This document shows positions 17,783 through 27,398 of a stretch of DNA of 64,000 bases, piece by piece. How positions within the stretch are numbered: position 1 is the first letter of the stretch; every line of letters begins with the position of its first letter. Source of the DNA: an uncultured Bryobacterales bacterium. GTDB taxonomy: Bacteria; Acidobacteriota; Terriglobia; Bryobacterales; UBA6623. The stretch lies in assembly GCA_951813605.1 (NCBI GenBank), contig OX638379.1, positions 6,026,062 through 6,090,061 on the forward strand. The letters run 5' to 3'. The notes below the pieces were generated by a model. It did no database searches. It was not told the origin of the DNA and saw only the letters and a program-made list of their open reading frames with translations. A program made the translations under genes and the position numbers.

Positions 17783-19930
17783 GTGAGCGCTGATTCGGCC
17801 AAGCCCGCTGCGGGATTCCCGCTGGTCTTGCCCGCGCTCGCCCTGGCTCTTCTATGGGCACCCGCTTGCAACATGGAATCCGGTCGGTCCTATCGCGATT
17901 GGAAAGCGTACGGCGGCAGTTCCGAGAACATTCAATACTCCGCCCTTGCACAAATCAATCGCGAAACCGTCCGCCACTTGGAGGTCGCGTGGAGATTCGA
18001 CACTGGCGATGCATTTCCCGGCTCGGAGATGCAATGCAACCCGATCGTTATCGACGGCATTCTCTTCGCTACGACACCGCGGCTGAAGCTCATCGCACTC
18101 GATGCGGCCACGGGGATACTCCAATGGAGCTTTGACCCGAACGACGGCCCGAAGTCCGACCGTTTGCGGCGCAACCGCGGCGTCACTTGGTGGAGCGATG
18201 GCCGGTCCGAGCGGCTATTCTTCGTGTACGATCACTTTCTCATTGCTATTGATCCCCGGACCGGCAAACCAGTGCCCGGATTCGGCCGCGAGGGCCGGGT
18301 CGACCTTCGGGAAGATCTTGGACGAGACCCTGAGACCGTTTCCATCTCGGTCAATACGCCCGGGGTGATCTACAAGGATTTACTCATAATTGGCAGCATC
18401 GTCAGCGAAGCGCTCCCCGCGCCTCCCGGCGACATCCGGGCCTACGACGTCCGCACCGGGCAGCTGCGCTGGAGTTTCCACACAATTCCCCATCCTGGAG
18501 AGTTCGGGTACGAGACCTGGCCCCAAGACGCGTGGCAATACAGTGGTGCCGCAAACAATTGGGCGGGCATGGGCTTGGACAAGGAGCGTGGTTTGCTGTT
18601 CGCTCCAACCGGCTCGGCAGCCTTCGATTTCTACGGTGCCAACCGCCTTGGAGACAACCTCTTCGCGAATTCGCTCATCGCGCTAAATGCGGAGACTGGC
18701 GAGCGAGTCTGGCATTTTCAAGCTGTCCGGCATGACGTCTGGGATCGGGACTTTCCCTGCCCACCGCGTCTGGTAACCGTAAGGCGCGATAGCAATCCGG
18801 TCGACGCCGTCGCTCAGATCACCAAATCCGGTCACGTATTCGTGTTCGAACGTGAGTCCGGCGATCCTCTCTTCCCGATTGAGCACCGCAAGGTTCCTGA
18901 ATCTGACGTCGACGGGGAAAAGCTCGCGGCCACTCAACCCCTGCCATTGCAGCCCCCACCGTTCGCCCGTCAAATCTTCACCGAAGACATGATCACGAAG
19001 CGGACTCCCGAGGCGCACGAAAGTGTTCTCAAGCGCTTCCGACAGCTTCGCACCGGGGATCAGTTCACCCCTCCCAGCCTCGAGGGAACCATTTTGTTTC
19101 CCGGATACGACGGTGGTGGCGAATGGGGTGGCAGCGCGTTTGACCCCGCCACGGGCATCCTCTACGTCAACGCTAACGAAATGCCGTGGATCCTGCGACT
19201 GGTGGAGCTGGCCCAACTGGAAGCCGGAGCCACCTCTCGAAGCTTATACGACGAATACTGCGCTAGTTGTCATGGACGAGAGCTTGGCGGTAGTCCTCCG
19301 GAGTTCCCGTCCCTCGTCGCCATCGGGGACAAGCTCACCCGCGGGGAAATCTCACAGTTCATTCGGAAGGGCGGCGGCCGCATGCCGGCGTTTGCAATGC
19401 TGCCCAGCAGTGTGGTCGAATCGCTAGTGTCATATCTTGTTTCCGGTGAAGACCAAGAAGTTGACGTGCCAGATCCCTCGCCGATGGACCTCAAGTACAA
19501 GCACGACGGGTACAACAAATTCCTCGATCCTGACGGCTACCCCGCAGTCGAGCCTCCATGGGGAACATTGAATGCGATCGATCTGAACGGCGGCCAGATC
19601 GTTTGGAAGATTCCCTTCGGTGAGTTTCCCGAGCTGGCTGAGCAGGGTCTACGCAACACCGGCAGCGAGAATTACGGCGGACCCGTGGTCACGGCCGGCG
19701 GCGTTCTATTCATCGGCGCGACCAACTACGATCGGAAGTTCCGTGCCTTCGACAAGGCTACCGGGGAGCTTCTATGGGAAACGACGCTGCCGGCGGCTGG
19801 AAATGCCACTCCAGCGGTATACGAAGTCAACGGCAGGCAGTTCGTTGTGATCGCTGCGGGCGGTGGGAAATGGGGCAATCCTTCCGGGGGCACCTATGTC
19901 GCCTTCGCACTTCCTCAGACTGTTCAGTGA
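17783..19930 (+). CDS. Quinoprotein (PQQ) dehydrogenase with inserted cytochrome c domain, probable lipoprotein
   Basis: The product has 715 residues. A hydrophobic leader ends in LLWAPAC, a possible lipobox, so the enzyme is probably anchored in the periplasm. The eight-bladed PQQ propeller is seen in repeated motifs such as DWKAYGGSSENIQYSAL, LIALDAATGILQWSFDP, IDPRTGKPVPGFGREGRVDL, IRAYDVRTGQLRWSFHTIP and FRAFDKATGELLWETTLPA. A cytochrome c haem motif CASCHG lies near residue 492 between blades, as in glucose/ethanol dehydrogenases that pass electrons to the respiratory chain. The start is a GTG at 17783, picked because it gives the leader; no good ribosome-binding site precedes it and the frame is open further upstream, so it is uncertain. 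The alcohol or sugar substrate is unknown. Confidence 0.88.
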   Translation: MSADSAKPAAGFPLVLPALALALLWAPACNMESGRSYRDWKAYGGSSENIQYSALAQINRETVRHLEVAWRFDTGDAFPGSEMQCNPIVIDGILFATTPRLKLIALDAATGILQWSFDPNDGPKSDRLRRNRGVTWWSDGRSERLFFVYDHFLIAIDPRTGKPVPGFGREGRVDLREDLGRDPETVSISVNTPGVIYKDLLIIGSIVSEALPAPPGDIRAYDVRTGQLRWSFHTIPHPGEFGYETWPQDAWQYSGAANNWAGMGLDKERGLLFAPTGSAAFDFYGANRLGDNLFANSLIALNAETGERVWHFQAVRHDVWDRDFPCPPRLVTVRRDSNPVDAVAQITKSGHVFVFERESGDPLFPIEHRKVPESDVDGEKLAATQPLPLQPPPFARQIFTEDMITKRTPEAHESVLKRFRQLRTGDQFTPPSLEGTILFPGYDGGGEWGGSAFDPATGILYVNANEMPWILRLVELAQLEAGATSRSLYDEYCASCHGRELGGSPPEFPSLVAIGDKLTRGEISQFIRKGGGRMPAFAMLPSSVVESLVSYLVSGEDQEVDVPDPSPMDLKYKHDGYNKFLDPDGYPAVEPPWGTLNAIDLNGGQIVWKIPFGEFPELAEQGLRNTGSENYGGPVVTAGGVLFIGATNYDRKFRAFDKATGELLWETTLPAAGNATPAVYEVNGRQFVVIAAGGGKWGNPSGGTYVAFALPQTVQ

Positions 19931-20117
19931 GGATCAATGCAGGGCCACACACAAGAGCGCGATGCAGGTTCGCCCGGTCGAAGGATGTACAGAACTGGTT
20001 TCTCCGTCAGTTAATCGCCACATTTCCCTCATTCCCCCACGGCACAGCTCAACTCGTCGCCAAACGGCCTGCCTCAATCGGACGGCCGAGAGACAACCCA
20101 GTTCGTATAGTCGCCGC

Positions 20118-21869
20118 GTGAAATTGACCTCGCTTCGGAGCGCCTGCCTTGTCGTCGCCGGGGTCGTCTCCATCGGGGCAGAGACGCAGCAGTACTTGCA
20201 TTTCGTGGATGCGACGGAGAGCTCTGGCCTCCGGTTCCTGCATCGCGCTTCGAAGACCGAGCGGAAATACCTTCCCGAGACGATGTCCGGCGGCGTCGCG
20301 ATATTCGATTTCGACCGCGATGGCTGGATGGACGTCTTTTTCGTGAACGGCGCCGACCTCAATCTACCCCATCCCAACGGCGAGGAACCTGCGAAATCAG
20401 GACCGGAATTCTGGAACCGCCTGTTCCGGAACAACGGGGACGGCACATTCAGCGACCTCACTAGCGAGTATGGTCTGCAAGGCCGCGGCTACGGCATGGG
20501 GGTGGCGGTCGGCGATTACGATAACGACGGCTATCGCGACTTGGCCGTGACCAATCTAGGAACGAGCGGCCATCCCGCGGTGATCCTCTATCGCAACGAA
20601 GCGGGTCGCGCGTTTGTCGATGTCACGCAGCGAGCCGGATTGCATGCCGAGGGCTGGGCTACCAGCGCGGGCTTCTTCGACTACGACCGCGACGGCCATC
20701 TCGACCTTTTCGTCTGCCGGTATCTGGTCTGGGATTTTGGCCAGGACCACCGCTGCGGGACGCGCACGGAAGCCGGCCGCTCGTATTGCCACCCTGATGT
20801 CTTCAAACCGATCTCAGAATACCTGTTTCGCAATAACGGCGATGGGACCTTTAGCGATGTCAGCGAGCAATCAGGAATCCTTGAAGCCGAGGGGAAGGCT
20901 CTCGGAGTAGCTTTCGGCGACTTCGACAACGATGGCTGGACGGATGTTTCCGTAGCGAACGATCAGTTTCGGCAGTTCCTATTTCGAAACGAAGGGGACG
21001 GCACGTTCAGCGAGGCGTCTCTGCTCGCCGGAGTCGCGTTCGACGATGACGGCGACGAGTTTTCGGGGATGGGCACCGTCTTCGCTGATCTCGACAATGA
21101 CGGATTTCCCGATATCGTGACGACGACGCTCTCCGAAGAGGAGTTCGCTTTCTTTCGCAACCGTGGTGACGGACAGTTCGAGTACAGCACGAATTCGACA
21201 GACTTGGGGCGTGCGACTCAGCTCTACACCGGGTGGGGTGTGGGCGTGTTCGATTTCGACAACGACGGAAGTCGAGATCTTTTCTTGGCCAACGGCCATG
21301 TGATGGACAACATCGAGCGGTCTCGGCCGCACCTGCGCTACCGGCAGCGACCATTGCTTCTGCGCTACGTAGATGGCAGGTTCGTCGACATCTCCGAGGA
21401 GGGCGGTTCGATCTTCGCGCGCACATGGGCAAGCCGGGGGTCGGCCATCGGAGATCTGGATAACGATGGCGACCTGGATATCGTCGTCGCCAACGTGGAT
21501 GGGCCGGCATACGTCGCTAAGAACCAGAGCCAAGAGAGGATTCGGAACAATTGGATCGGATTGCGATTCCGAGGATGCTCCAGCAATCGAGACGGCATAG
21601 CTGCCCGGGTCGTACTGACGGACGCGAACGGAACCACCCAATATGCGATGGCGGCGCGGGCCGCAAGCTATCTGTCGTCCAACGACGGGAGGGTCTATTT
21701 CGGGTTGGGGCAGACGGCGGCGGTGCGGGTGGTCGAAATCAACTGGCCCAGCGGGACACGGCAAGCCCTTACCAACCCCGCAATCAATCGGATCCACATC
21801 GTCGAAGAGCCTTCCGGCGGGCCATGTCCGAACGCGGGAGTTCTGACCGATACCCCGCCCTCTCGCTGA
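20118..21869 (+). CDS. Exported FG-GAP/VCBS-repeat protein with ASPIC/UnbV domain (CRTAC1-like)
   Basis: The product has 583 residues. A signal peptide (VKLTSLRSACLVVAGVVSIG) is followed by at least six FG-GAP/VCBS repeats with calcium-binding signatures such as FDFDRDGWMDVFFVNG, GDYDNDGYRDLAV, FDYDRDGHLDLFV, GDFDNDGWTDVSVAND, ADLDNDGFPDIV and GDLDNDGDLDIVVANVDG. The C-terminus is an ASPIC/UnbV domain (RAASYLSSNDGRVYFGLG, EINWPSGTRQALT). The family is extracellular and probably calcium-stabilised; its role is unproven. The GTG start at 20118 was preferred to upstream ATGs because it begins the signal peptide and follows TATAGT by six bases. It lies between the quinoprotein and TPR genes in the same direction. 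Confidence 0.9.
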   Translation: MKLTSLRSACLVVAGVVSIGAETQQYLHFVDATESSGLRFLHRASKTERKYLPETMSGGVAIFDFDRDGWMDVFFVNGADLNLPHPNGEEPAKSGPEFWNRLFRNNGDGTFSDLTSEYGLQGRGYGMGVAVGDYDNDGYRDLAVTNLGTSGHPAVILYRNEAGRAFVDVTQRAGLHAEGWATSAGFFDYDRDGHLDLFVCRYLVWDFGQDHRCGTRTEAGRSYCHPDVFKPISEYLFRNNGDGTFSDVSEQSGILEAEGKALGVAFGDFDNDGWTDVSVANDQFRQFLFRNEGDGTFSEASLLAGVAFDDDGDEFSGMGTVFADLDNDGFPDIVTTTLSEEEFAFFRNRGDGQFEYSTNSTDLGRATQLYTGWGVGVFDFDNDGSRDLFLANGHVMDNIERSRPHLRYRQRPLLLRYVDGRFVDISEEGGSIFARTWASRGSAIGDLDNDGDLDIVVANVDGPAYVAKNQSQERIRNNWIGLRFRGCSSNRDGIAARVVLTDANGTTQYAMAARAASYLSSNDGRVYFGLGQTAAVRVVEINWPSGTRQALTNPAINRIHIVEEPSGGPCPNAGVLTDTPPSR

Positions 21870-22003
21870 CGACGGTTGCCCCGGGGCGCGCTAGCGATTC
21901 CGCGGCGCGACTGCAGGCCCGCGGACCGACCGGGGGTTTGCTACCATCCTTTGCAGGCTGGACCGGCAGATTCCGCTTGCGAAGGCAGGTCCACCGGAAA
22001 GCT

Positions 22004-23905
22004 GTGACTGTACGCAATTGCACCGGCGTTCTGCCGTTGGCGGTGGCTCTACTGACGACGGCGGCTCCCGGTGCAGAGACGGTAGAGGAACTGATTCAGG
22101 ACGGGTTGTCACTGATCGAAAAGGACCGCCCGGCTGTCGCGCTCCGCGTCCTTCGAAAAGCGTCGGTCTTGGCGCCGGACGACGCTGCCGTGCGGCACTA
22201 TCTCGGCTACGCGCTCTGGAGAATCGGCCAAGCCGATGCAGCTGCTGTAGAGCTGGAACGGGCCCTGGACCTAGCACCCGGAAATGCTGACACGCAGTAT
22301 ATCTTGGGCCGTATTGCCGCTTCCCGAGCCGCAGCGCTGGTTGAATCCCAAAAGCCTGCCGAAGCTGTTCCTCTTCTGCGAAGGGCGTCGGTGTTGGCTC
22401 CAAACGAAGCTGGCATTCACCACTACCTGGGCTACGCTTTGTGGAGCACCGGCAAGCCCGATGAAGCGGCTGCTGCGTTCGCAAGGGCTCTGGAGCTGGC
22501 ACCGGACAACGCCTACACCATGTATTTCCTCGGCCGGATCGCAGCCTCGCAGGGACAGACCAGCGGGGCCATCGAACTCTACGAAGCCGTTGTCGCTTCC
22601 GGCAGCCCTATCTACGATACCTATCAACAAATCGGGAAGGCCTACCTACGAGAGGGAGAAACGCAGAAAGCTCTCGAGGCCACACAGCGGGCTCTAGAAC
22701 AGCAGCCTCTCGATGGCGCACTGCACTACCAGCTGGGGAGAGTCTACCTCCGACTGAACCGACGGGGAGAGGCTCAGGACGAATTTGACACCGCAAAGCG
22801 GCTGAAGGCGGCCGACCAAGAGGCCATCCGAAAGCTGCTTGCGCTCGACCTCGCGATCGAAGACAGGAAGAACTCGGAGGTGAAGCAACTGAGGGATGGC
22901 TTGCTGGCTGAGTCCAGCCAAGATCCAGAAATACTGCTGCAGCTCGGGAGCGCGTTGGGTAAGGGCGGATTTCATGAGGAGGCCGTTCGGCCGCTGCAAT
23001 TGGCTGTCGCGATGTTGCCAAGTGCTTTCGACGGCCAGTCGAATCTGGGACTTGCTCTTTTGCGTCTTGGCCGCCAAGAAGAAGCTGAGGAGCACCTTCG
23101 CAAGGCGCTTGCATTGCGGCCCTCGTCGTTCGAAACAAACAGCAGCCTAGCGTTCCTGTACGTAAACCAGGGTCGTAACAGAGAAGCAATCCAGAGGCTC
23201 CGGGTTGCCAACGACTCGCGCCCCGACAACATCAGAGTCCTCGCTCTCCTAGGCCAGCAATACTTGCAAGGTCGCTACTTGGAAGAAGCGATCGAAACCC
23301 TCCTGATCGCGAAGCGCGTCGAACCCACCAACCCCAAGGTTCTGCACTTCTTGATTGATGCGTATCAGCAGGATTCGCAATACTCCCGGGCATTGGAAGT
23401 GGCCCGCGAAGCCCTCCGAGCGAATCCGTCGGAAGCGCGCTCCCATCTCGCGGTAGGCAAGCAACTGATCCACTTAGGTCAATGCCGCCAAGCGCGGCCT
23501 CTGTTGGAAGCAGCCATTCGCCTGAGTCCGGCGCTTCCGGGAGCACATGACATGCTGGCCGATTGCTTGTTCGACCAGGGCGAATACAATGCCGCATTGG
23601 CTGGCTACCAAAGGGCGCGCCGGTTGGCTCCCGGAGACTTGCACGCCTCGCGAGGGATCGCCAAGAGTTTGGTCCAATTGGGACGCTATCGAGAAGCCCT
23701 GTTGGATTTGGAGCATTCGCTGCAAACTCGCCATGGCCGTGACGCACAACTCTACTCCGAGCTATCCCAGGTGCATGCCAGATTGGGAAACCAAGCGCAG
23801 GCGGAGCAGTCGCGGGCCCGATCTGAGGAACTCAACCAGCGGCAACTCGAAACCTCGCGCAAACGGAGTTTCGAGCCTCTCAACCCTGCACCCTTACGGC
23901 AATGA
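22004..23905 (+). CDS. Exported TPR-repeat protein
   Basis: The product has 633 residues. A signal peptide (VTVRNCTGVLPLAVALLTTAAPGAE) is followed by about fifteen tetratricopeptide repeats covering nearly the whole chain (examples: AAVRHYLGYALWRIGQADAA, LHYQLGRVYLRLNRRGEAQD, DAQLYSELSQVHARLGNQAQ). Such proteins are scaffolds for protein-protein contacts; no enzyme domain is attached. GTG at 22004 with GGAAA just upstream was chosen. The gene follows the FG-GAP protein after about 130 bases and is probably in the same transcript. Its last 12 bases overlap the 3' end of another TPR gene on the opposite strand. Confidence 0.88.
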   Translation: MTVRNCTGVLPLAVALLTTAAPGAETVEELIQDGLSLIEKDRPAVALRVLRKASVLAPDDAAVRHYLGYALWRIGQADAAAVELERALDLAPGNADTQYILGRIAASRAAALVESQKPAEAVPLLRRASVLAPNEAGIHHYLGYALWSTGKPDEAAAAFARALELAPDNAYTMYFLGRIAASQGQTSGAIELYEAVVASGSPIYDTYQQIGKAYLREGETQKALEATQRALEQQPLDGALHYQLGRVYLRLNRRGEAQDEFDTAKRLKAADQEAIRKLLALDLAIEDRKNSEVKQLRDGLLAESSQDPEILLQLGSALGKGGFHEEAVRPLQLAVAMLPSAFDGQSNLGLALLRLGRQEEAEEHLRKALALRPSSFETNSSLAFLYVNQGRNREAIQRLRVANDSRPDNIRVLALLGQQYLQGRYLEEAIETLLIAKRVEPTNPKVLHFLIDAYQQDSQYSRALEVAREALRANPSEARSHLAVGKQLIHLGQCRQARPLLEAAIRLSPALPGAHDMLADCLFDQGEYNAALAGYQRARRLAPGDLHASRGIAKSLVQLGRYREALLDLEHSLQTRHGRDAQLYSELSQVHARLGNQAQAEQSRARSEELNQRQLETSRKRSFEPLNPAPLRQ

Positions 23906-25762
23906 CATGCGCCTGAGATCCTCTGGTGGCTCCAACTCCGGATTGAGCTGCCGAGCCTTTTGGAACTCGACCCTAGCGCGCTCCCGATTTCCCTTTCGCA
24001 ATAGCATGACTGCGAGGTTGTAGTGGGCCTCGGCAAAATCGGATTGCAGCCGCACCGCTTTCTCGAACTGAGTGACCGCGGATTCCATGTCCGACGTTGC
24101 CGCGAGAAGGCCGCCCAGATTGTTGTAGGCCGGTGACTGTGTTGGCTCTAGCTCAATCGCCCTTCGAAACTCGGCGATGGCACCTTCGATGTCTCCCGTG
24201 CGAGCCAGGCTCACTCCAAGATGGTTGTGCGCCTCGGTAGAGTTCGGGCCCGACCGGACCGCCGCTCGGAAGTCTTGAACGGCCTGTTCCCAGTTCCCCT
24301 TGGCCGTAGCTTCGAGCCCCCTGCCTATCGCAAGCAGGACCTGCGTCTCGGCTGACTCCCGAGCTTGCCGCTGTTGTTGCAGGCTGGCTACGATTTTGAA
24401 CTGTTCCGCGGCCCTTTCGCGATCGCCCTTCCTATAGAAGACACGCCCGAGCTTGTAGTGAACCCCCGGGTAGTTTGGATCGAGCTGGAGGGTCTCACGG
24501 TATTCCGCGATGGCACGGTCGAGGTCGCCGGCCTTTGCGGAGGCGGAGCCTAGCCGATAGTGGGCCTTTGCCTCCTCGGGCCGCAGTTCAGCCGCCGCTT
24601 GCAACTCAATCAGCGCCAAATCGGCCTCTGAAGACATGAGCAGGGCCAAGCCGAGGTTGTACCGCCCGTCAAAACTGGCCGGGTCCAAACTTAGCGCGAC
24701 TCGAAACTCTTGAATCGCTTCTTCAAGCCTAGCCATTTCGGCCAATGCTGCCCCAAGTGCGTTACGAGCCTCGACGAAACCGGACCTGAGCGCAATCGCC
24801 CTCCGAAACGCAGCGATGGCCTCGGTCCGATCCTCTCTCTTGCGAAGTGCCAAACCGAGCTGAAAGTGGGCGTCCGGGCGGTACGGATCCAAGCGGAGCG
24901 CCTCTTGCAGTTCTCGAAGAGCGTTCGCTGTGTCGCCCTCGGCGACCAGCGCGCTTCCCAGCTGGACGCGTGCCCCAACGTGGCCCGGCTCGGCTACGAT
25001 CGCTTCTCGGAACTCCGCGATAGCCGATCGCGGCTCGCCCTTCGTCCGCAGCACCCGGCCGAGGTTGTACCGCGCTTCTCCATAGCCGGGGTTGGCGACA
25101 GCGGCTTGGCGGAACCTCGACTCGGCTCCATCCAGCTCGCCTAGCCTGACCAGTACGACGCCCAGGTCGTTCAGGGCTTGGCCGAAATCCGGCTTGAGGT
25201 CCACAGCCCGTTCCAGAGCGGATCGGGCACCATGTTGATCGCCAGCCGAGGACAGCGCCAACCCTAAACGGTAATGGACCTCGGGAGAGAACGGAGCTTC
25301 GCCGACGGCCAATCGCAACTCGGCTTCCGCTGCCCGCGGTTCGCCGGCCCTCAGCAACGCCGCTCCCAGGTTCGATCGAGCGTCACCGTAACTTGGATTT
25401 AGCCGCAACGCTTCGCGGAACTCCAGAATCGCAGCGTCCAAGTCGTTCTTGGCCACCCAACACACACCAAGGTAGTTGTGGAGTTCGTACGACTGCGGAT
25501 CCAGCCTCAGCGCCGCATGAAACTCAGCGATCGCTTGGTCGAAATCTCCCGAGCCGACCAACCTGCTGCCGCGCTCACGGTGAGACAACGCGTCCGGCAC
25601 AGACTCTTGCGCCCAGAGGTGGGCCAAGAGGATTCCCGCCGCCATGCAGGGGCGGGCTAGGGTTAGGATTCGCACCAGAGAGTCACGAATCGGTTCACTG
25701 TCGACTTCGGCTGCCAAGGTCGGAGCGCCGACGCCAAGCGAATGTCGGCGAGAACGTCTCAT
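23894..25762 (-). CDS. Exported TPR-repeat protein, convergent paralogue-like neighbour
   Basis: The product has up to 622 residues and about sixteen tetratricopeptide repeats (examples: YELHNYLGVCWVAKNDLDAA, ARYNLGRVLRTKGEPRSAIA, PAYNNLGGLLAATSDMESAV). The repeat consensus is more regular than in the neighbouring plus-strand TPR protein, suggesting a different history rather than a recent tandem copy. ATG 25762 is the longest start, with AGGAGGAG 14 bases away, which is far; a GTG at 25675 would give a clean signal peptide (VRILTLARPCMAAGILLAHLWAQ) and may be the true start. It probably sits in the envelope as a scaffold. Its 3' end overlaps the convergent TPR gene by 12 bases. Confidence 0.85.
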   Translation of the reverse strand: MRRSRRHSLGVGAPTLAAEVDSEPIRDSLVRILTLARPCMAAGILLAHLWAQESVPDALSHRERGSRLVGSGDFDQAIAEFHAALRLDPQSYELHNYLGVCWVAKNDLDAAILEFREALRLNPSYGDARSNLGAALLRAGEPRAAEAELRLAVGEAPFSPEVHYRLGLALSSAGDQHGARSALERAVDLKPDFGQALNDLGVVLVRLGELDGAESRFRQAAVANPGYGEARYNLGRVLRTKGEPRSAIAEFREAIVAEPGHVGARVQLGSALVAEGDTANALRELQEALRLDPYRPDAHFQLGLALRKREDRTEAIAAFRRAIALRSGFVEARNALGAALAEMARLEEAIQEFRVALSLDPASFDGRYNLGLALLMSSEADLALIELQAAAELRPEEAKAHYRLGSASAKAGDLDRAIAEYRETLQLDPNYPGVHYKLGRVFYRKGDRERAAEQFKIVASLQQQRQARESAETQVLLAIGRGLEATAKGNWEQAVQDFRAAVRSGPNSTEAHNHLGVSLARTGDIEGAIAEFRRAIELEPTQSPAYNNLGGLLAATSDMESAVTQFEKAVRLQSDFAEAHYNLAVMLLRKGNRERARVEFQKARQLNPELEPPEDLRRMSLP

Positions 25763-26448
25763 GATGCAGAGAATTGACTCCTCCTAGGGCCGCACGTATG
25801 TTGACCGTCGTCTGTCTCTTGCCCGCCGCATTGCGCCACCACACTCGGCCTTCGCAGTTGTGGAGCGCGCCATTAGCCTAGCATTGAGAATACTGGAACT
25901 AGACATGCTATCGCCCGGACTCGGTTGATCCTGTACCCAGGTTGCAGCGGCAGCGCAGCAGCCGTATGCAGGGCGGGCCGAGACTGGTCAAGCCGACGAT
26001 AGGGCAGCGGCCGGCACTGCAACGGGGCACTTGGGGAGCGTCGTGCGGGTCGGGCAATTGGCGAGACCAATTTGAAGGACAAAGCGGGGACTCTCTGAGC
26101 ACGGAGAGGACAAGGGGTTCCGCAGCACTCGCCTTGCCCCGATCGCTAACTAGCCGAGCCAACGCTGGTTCTCTTTCCGCAAGAGTGCTCGATCGCAGTC
26201 GGTTACGAAGTTACAGATTCTGGCGTTGGGCAAGTAGCTGGCGCAGTGCTGGTGGAACGTCAGATTTGTGATATTGCTGCTAGATGCGGGCTGATCCACG
26301 CTCCCACAAGTCCTCGAAGCGGTTGCTGAGGTGGCAGCAGCGCGAGGCGATGATGGGCCCGCGGTTCGGTCCACGACCCAGGCATCGCACAGGCGGCGCC
26401 ACACGGAACCTGAACGCCAGCCAAAAGGTGCCGTCGCGGATGGCCGGC
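25763..26448. other. Intergenic, about 690 bp, partly shared with 12.5 kb region
   Basis: No gene is recognised. The right part (about 26290-26448), just downstream of the DUF1445 gene, resembles 12540-12660, including the phrase gaacctgaacgc before the gene end, so the duplication covers the 3' flank too. A CTAG-rich left part near the TPR start carries the AGGAGGAG motif. Confidence 0.4.
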
Positions 26449-27237
26449 CTAAGGCGTGGCGAGATCGCGCGCAAGCCGGTCCGTGACGAAGCCATGCCCC
26501 GGGGAATGCGTGATCATGACGTCGATGCCCGCCGCGATCGCCGCCTCCTGAGGGGTCACTCCACATGCCCAGAACACGGGCACCACAGAAGGCGGCACCT
26601 TGTCGACCGGCGGGCCGAAATAGGGGTTCTTTAGATCGGCGCGAATGACTGCAGGATCGCCTATGTGCAGTGGCGCTCCGTGATTGAACGGAAATCGGGC
26701 CGTCACTTGAGTGGCGGTGATCGCGTGCTCCGGTGAAAGCCACCGCATCGTAACTGCCATCGGCCCCCGAAATCGCCCCGCAGGTTCAGTCGGCAAGGCG
26801 GTACGCAGTACCCAGCGGTCCGTCGTAGTGGGAACGCCGGCATCCTCAAGCGCTTGGTCGAAAGTGATTCCGGAGCCGATCAAGAACGCCACAAAGTCGT
26901 CTCGCCAGAGGTCTGTGATGTCACGCACGTCCGCTTGCCGTCTCCCCTGGCGGTACAAAGCGTAGCGCGGCAAGTCGGTCCGCAGGTCCGCTCCAGGCGC
27001 TAGGCGCGTAGGTTCGGGGTTCCCTCTGTCCATGACCTCCAAGACAGGGCAAGCACGCTGGTTCCTCTGGCAGAAGAGCAGGAATTCGTAGGCGTAAGCC
27101 TCGCGCAGGATCACAAGGTTGCACTGCACATAGCCCATCGCGAGGCCGCGAGTCGTTCCGGTCTGCCTACCATCGCGGCAGGCGAGCCGGACGTTCTTCG
27201 GCAGAGCCAGCTCGTCCGTTGCGATCTCGTGGGTCAT
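26449..27237 (-). CDS. DUF1445 family protein (putative hydro-lyase / D-glutamate cyclase-like)
   Basis: The product has 262 residues, the usual length for the bacterial DUF1445 family. Family signatures are LAMGYVQCNLVILREAYAYE, FLLFCQRNQRACPVLEV, DDFVAFLIGSGITFDQAL, PMAVTMRWLSPEHAITATQV, RFPFNHGAPLHIGDP and HSPGHGFVTD. The human relative is a D-glutamate cyclase acting in mitochondria; bacterial members are annotated only as putative hydro-lyases. It lies 160 bases downstream of the TRAP permease in the same orientation, so it may belong to that operon. A fragment of a second copy lies at 12540-12802. Confidence 0.88.
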   Translation of the reverse strand: MTHEIATDELALPKNVRLACRDGRQTGTTRGLAMGYVQCNLVILREAYAYEFLLFCQRNQRACPVLEVMDRGNPEPTRLAPGADLRTDLPRYALYRQGRRQADVRDITDLWRDDFVAFLIGSGITFDQALEDAGVPTTTDRWVLRTALPTEPAGRFRGPMAVTMRWLSPEHAITATQVTARFPFNHGAPLHIGDPAVIRADLKNPYFGPPVDKVPPSVVPVFWACGVTPQEAAIAAGIDVMITHSPGHGFVTDRLARDLATP

Positions 27238-27398
27238 CGATTCTTTGCGCGGAGGGTCAAGCCACCTTTTGAGACCGGGCTCTTCCGCCAGATCTCGAGA
27301 CGGCTGACGTCTGCGATTCTAGCGCCTTGCGAAGCGCATGCACGCGGCATCCCGAATGGCCGCCCCGACCGCGTAAGTCCAAGGCCCTTTCGTTCGCG

